NCBI GenBank assembly: GCA_018665625.1
Contig: JABJCF010000106.1
Span: forward strand, 1-8,366
DNA length: 8,366 nt
DNA from: Nitrospina sp.
GTDB taxonomy: Bacteria; Nitrospinota; Nitrospinia; Nitrospinales; VA-1
Direction: 5' to 3'
The translations under genes and the position numbers were made by a program. This document shows positions 6,404 to 8,366 of this stretch, one piece after another. The first letter of the stretch is position 1. Every line of letters starts with the position of its first letter. Below the pieces are notes generated by a model. That model did no database searches. It was not told the DNA's origin and saw nothing but the letters and a program-made list of their open reading frames with translations.

Positions 6404-6586
6404 ATGGCAGAAAGACATAAAGCACCGAAGATGGCGCAGTTTCTTGAAGATAATAAGGACAGTCTTAAAGAATTCGGCAAGAGAAAAGGGGAGAAGTATG
6501 TGCGCGAGCCGTGGATGCTTAAAGCCAACCCCGCCAGGGAGCATACAATGGAAATTGAGGTCGAAGACGACCAGAGCGGAAATTAA
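6404..6586 (+). CDS. Small charged hypothetical protein, 60 residues
   Basis: No family is recognised. The protein is soluble and very charged: a basic, probably helical N-terminal half (KAPKMAQFLEDNKD, EFGKRKGEKYVREPW) is followed by a proline-containing turn (LKANPAREH) and an acidic end (MEIEVEDDQ). There are no cysteines, membrane segments or signal peptide. A clear AAAGGA ribosome site (6391-6396) lies 7 nt before the ATG, which is the main evidence that it is translated; the GTTGTT/AACAAC hairpin and a possible promoter precede it. The alternative overlapping frame starting at 6444 has no such site. Its TAA shares 3 bp with the TAA of the convergent aminotransferase gene. Basic-acidic layout could suit a nucleic-acid or protein partner, but this is speculation. 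Confidence 0.68.
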   Translation: MAERHKAPKMAQFLEDNKDSLKEFGKRKGEKYVREPWMLKANPAREHTMEIEVEDDQSGN

Positions 6587-7653
6587 CGGACCGTTTTTAA
6601 AACCTTTAAAAATCGTTCAAACTCCTCCTGCTTGATATCCCCCATGTTAGCGATACGGAAGATGCTATCGCTTAGGTTTCCCTGTCCCGCATAAATGACA
6701 AATCCATTTGTCTTCAACTCGTCATGAAGTTTTTCGTAGCTCACGCCTTGTGGCAGTTTCAGCCCCGTCAGGCAATTGCTTCTCCATCCCTCGGGAATTA
6801 AAAACTCCAGCTTTAGATTTTGGAATCCATCGCGCAAAAATTTTGCAGCTTTGCCATATCGGTTTATTCTTCCCGCTACCGTTTCTTCGATCAGTTCATC
6901 GAGTGCCGCATCCAGTGCGTAATGTGCTGGAATGGCAGGTGTGAATAGAAGTCCTCCCGTTTCTTGAGCTTTATGGTATCCGGTCAAATTGAAATAAAGC
7001 GTCCGGGCAGGAATTTTGATGAGTCGAGCCAGATCTTTTTTGCGGAACAAAACAAAAGAGACCCCCGGCACCCCTTGAATGCATTTGTTTGCTGTGCCTA
7101 CCGCCAGGTCTACTGAGGTAAAGTCCATTTCATCGCCTGCCATACTGCTTATGCAATCGACTAAAAAAACTTTTCCATATTTTTTTGCCAGTTCGCCAAC
7201 GGCTTTTAATGGATTGAGCAGTCCGGTTGTTGTTTCGTGATGAACCAGAGAAACCACTTCGATATCACTTTGTTTTTTTAAAATGTTCTCGATGTCGTCC
7301 AGATTGGGGGGCACACCCCAGTCGAGCCTAATGGTATGACGATGGAAATTATAAACATCGCAGAGTTTTCCGATGCGCTCACCGTAAACCCCGTTTTCTA
7401 TGATTAGCATGGACCGTCCCGGGCTCAGAGAAGACGAGACTGCCATTTCTAGTGCTGCAGTTCCTGACCCGGAAACCAGGACCGAGGTAAACTCTTCTTC
7501 GATTTGAAAGGCCTGGAGTAGTTTGCCGCGAATAGCAGCCATTAATTCGGAAAATTCTTCTTCCCTGTGGCAAAGGTCAGGCAAAGCCATCGCCTGTCGC
7601 ACTTTATCAGTAATATTAACGGGGCCTGGGTTGAGTAAAACGGTTCGGGGCAT
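6583..7653 (-). CDS. PhnW-type class V aminotransferase (2-aminoethylphosphonate:pyruvate-like)
   Basis: This 356-residue PLP enzyme belongs to the class V, fold type I aminotransferases. The N-terminus has LLNPGPVNITDKVRQAM (6-22) and HREEEF. SGSGTAALE (61-69) is the cofactor-phosphate loop. HHETTTGLLNP (138-148) and D166 in FLVDCISSMAG contact PLP, and K190 in TANKCIQGVPGVSF is the Schiff-base lysine. The ANKCIQGVPG block and FRIANMGD near the C-terminus are typical of PhnW, which transfers the amino group between 2-aminoethylphosphonate and pyruvate, giving phosphonoacetaldehyde and alanine. No phnX, phnA/phnY, pepM or ppd gene is visible, so direction and even substrate are uncertain; serine- or alanine-glyoxylate aminotransferase is an alternative. 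The protein is cytoplasmic. The ribosome site is weak (AAAGAG), and the gene diverges from the DUF4159 gene. PhnW-family assignment is strong, exact substrate is not. Confidence 0.88.
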   Translation of the reverse strand: MPRTVLLNPGPVNITDKVRQAMALPDLCHREEEFSELMAAIRGKLLQAFQIEEEFTSVLVSGSGTAALEMAVSSSLSPGRSMLIIENGVYGERIGKLCDVYNFHRHTIRLDWGVPPNLDDIENILKKQSDIEVVSLVHHETTTGLLNPLKAVGELAKKYGKVFLVDCISSMAGDEMDFTSVDLAVGTANKCIQGVPGVSFVLFRKKDLARLIKIPARTLYFNLTGYHKAQETGGLLFTPAIPAHYALDAALDELIEETVAGRINRYGKAAKFLRDGFQNLKLEFLIPEGWRSNCLTGLKLPQGVSYEKLHDELKTNGFVIYAGQGNLSDSIFRIANMGDIKQEEFERFLKVLKTVR

Positions 7654-7731
7654 GGGCTCTTTGAGTTAAAGTTTGAAAAGTAAAATTTAGGGCAAGTTTA
7701 CCTCATGCAGGCACCCTCGTACATAAGGAAT

Positions 7732-7747
7732 ATGCATTTTGATGCAT
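7732..7747. repeat. ATGCAT-TTTG-ATGCAT repeat in the divergent promoter region
   Basis: Two copies of the self-complementary hexamer ATGCAT (7732-7737, 7742-7747) flank TTTG, so the element is both a direct and an inverted repeat. It lies just upstream of the possible -10 of the DUF4159 gene and could be an operator for either divergent gene. Confidence 0.3.
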
Positions 7748-7756
7748 TGCTATAGA
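7748..7756 (+). promoter_or_regulatory. Possible extended -10 promoter of the DUF4159 gene
   Basis: TGCTATAGA fits the extended -10 pattern TGnTATAAT with two mismatches; no good -35 box is present. Transcription near 7763 would leave about 20 nt of leader and would exclude the in-frame ATG at 7742 as a start. Confidence 0.22.
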
Positions 7757-7783
7757 CACCCTTCCTGTTTTAAACTCAAGGGG

Positions 7784-8366
7784 ATGCGAAAATATCTTTT
7801 CATAACTGCCCTGGCCTTTTTTCTGTTTGGCGAAAGTGCGCTTGCCAGTGCCAGTGATTCCAACCTGACTCTACCGCGGATTGTTTATGAGGGGGGTAAC
7901 GACAACGCTCGCCCTGAAGGCATGAGAAGTCTATTGGCGCAGATAGCCCGCCGCACATCGGTAGAGGTCAACCGCGAACCCATCTCCTTAAAACTTTCTG
8001 ATCCGAATCTATTCAAATATCCTTTCATTTATTTAGGGGGTGACGAAGCGTTTGAGCCCTTTCCTGAAAGTGATTTGAATGTCCTGAGAAAATATTTGAG
8101 CTATGGCGGTTTCCTTTTTATAGATGATAACTCGGCCGAGGCCGATTCGGGATTTGACCGTTCGGTCCGTAGAATGGTGACCCGACTTTTTCCGCAGATG
8201 CCATTGAGGAATATTTCTCGCGACCATTCTGTTTTCCGTTCTTTTTATTTGCTCAATACTGTTTCTGGTAGAGCGATTATAAATTCCTATATGGAAGGGA
8301 TATCTCTAAAAGGGCGGACCGTGCTTATGTATTCTGTTAACGAACAGGCCGGTGCCTGGTCGAGGA
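7784..8366 (+). CDS. Exported DUF4159-domain protein, N-terminal part (cut by window end)
   Basis: The frame runs open from ATG 7784 to the right edge, giving 194 residues and no stop. The N-terminus is a signal peptide: MRKYLFITALAFFLFGESALASA, with a basic start, hydrophobic core and an ALA-SA cleavage region near residues 21-23, so the protein is exported. The DUF4159 pattern follows: LPRIVYEGGNDNARPEGM, then a helix, FKYPFIYLGGDEAFEPF (77-93), LRKYLSYGGFLFIDDNS (101-117), FDRSVRRMVTRLFPQMPL and the HSVFRSFY block (148-155). The domain's function is not established; family members often lie near MoxR ATPase, DUF58 and von Willebrand-type genes, none of which is visible here. A purine stretch, AAGGGG, abuts the ATG, so the ribosome site is not ideal. 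An in-frame ATG at 7742 would put 14 residues with two Cys before the signal peptide and is less likely. Confidence 0.85.
   Translation, partial: MRKYLFITALAFFLFGESALASASDSNLTLPRIVYEGGNDNARPEGMRSLLAQIARRTSVEVNREPISLKLSDPNLFKYPFIYLGGDEAFEPFPESDLNVLRKYLSYGGFLFIDDNSAEADSGFDRSVRRMVTRLFPQMPLRNISRDHSVFRSFYLLNTVSGRAIINSYMEGISLKGRTVLMYSVNEQAGAWSR

Noticed and set aside
7742..7783. ATG at 7742 as start of the DUF4159 protein
   Set aside because: It would place a polar, Cys-containing stretch before a normal signal peptide and would lie upstream of the likely transcription start.

Overview
The window is an ordinary-looking stretch of chromosome from a Gram-negative bacterium of moderate to low GC. It carries good Shine-Dalgarno sequences and a c-type cytochrome peroxidase, a catalase, a single-domain response regulator, a large SagB-type nitroreductase-fold protein, a PhnW-type aminotransferase and a DUF4159 protein. 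This mix would fit a free-living, probably aquatic, deltaproteobacterium- or Nitrospinota-like organism, but that placement is an inference from gene content and is weak. No rRNA, tRNA, CRISPR array, transposase or phage gene was seen.

Layout. (1) 3-2245, plus strand: a peroxide-defence operon made of the 3' end of a di-haem cytochrome c peroxidase, a small cytoplasmic ankyrin-repeat protein and a monofunctional haem catalase. Ankyrin and catalase overlap by an ATGA. (2) 2246-3217: a non-coding stretch with a long imperfect inverted repeat, a stand-alone response-regulator receiver protein (2495-2938), and a second spacer holding a possible short one-helix membrane ORF. (3) 3218-5413, minus strand: an unrecognised acidic 173-residue protein built from two copies of a ~88-residue unit, followed 69 bp downstream by a 534-residue tandem nitroreductase-fold protein. 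A good sigma70-type promoter precedes the pair. (4) 5633-6586, plus strand: a TVP38/TMEM64 (VTT/DedA-like) membrane protein and a 60-residue charged protein of unknown function. (5) 6583-7653, minus strand: a PhnW-type class V aminotransferase that meets the 60-residue gene tail to tail with 3 bp shared. (6) 7784-8366, plus strand: the 5' end of a secreted DUF4159 protein cut by the window edge.

How they work together. The first three genes form a coherent unit: the c-type peroxidase would remove H2O2 outside the inner membrane and the catalase would remove it in the cytoplasm. The ankyrin protein probably assists the catalase, as small ankyrin proteins beside catalase genes do elsewhere. The remaining genes look like independent small units. 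The least understood part is the duplicated-repeat protein with the SagB-like oxidoreductase; there is no YcaO or other azole-forming gene beside it, so its chemistry is open.
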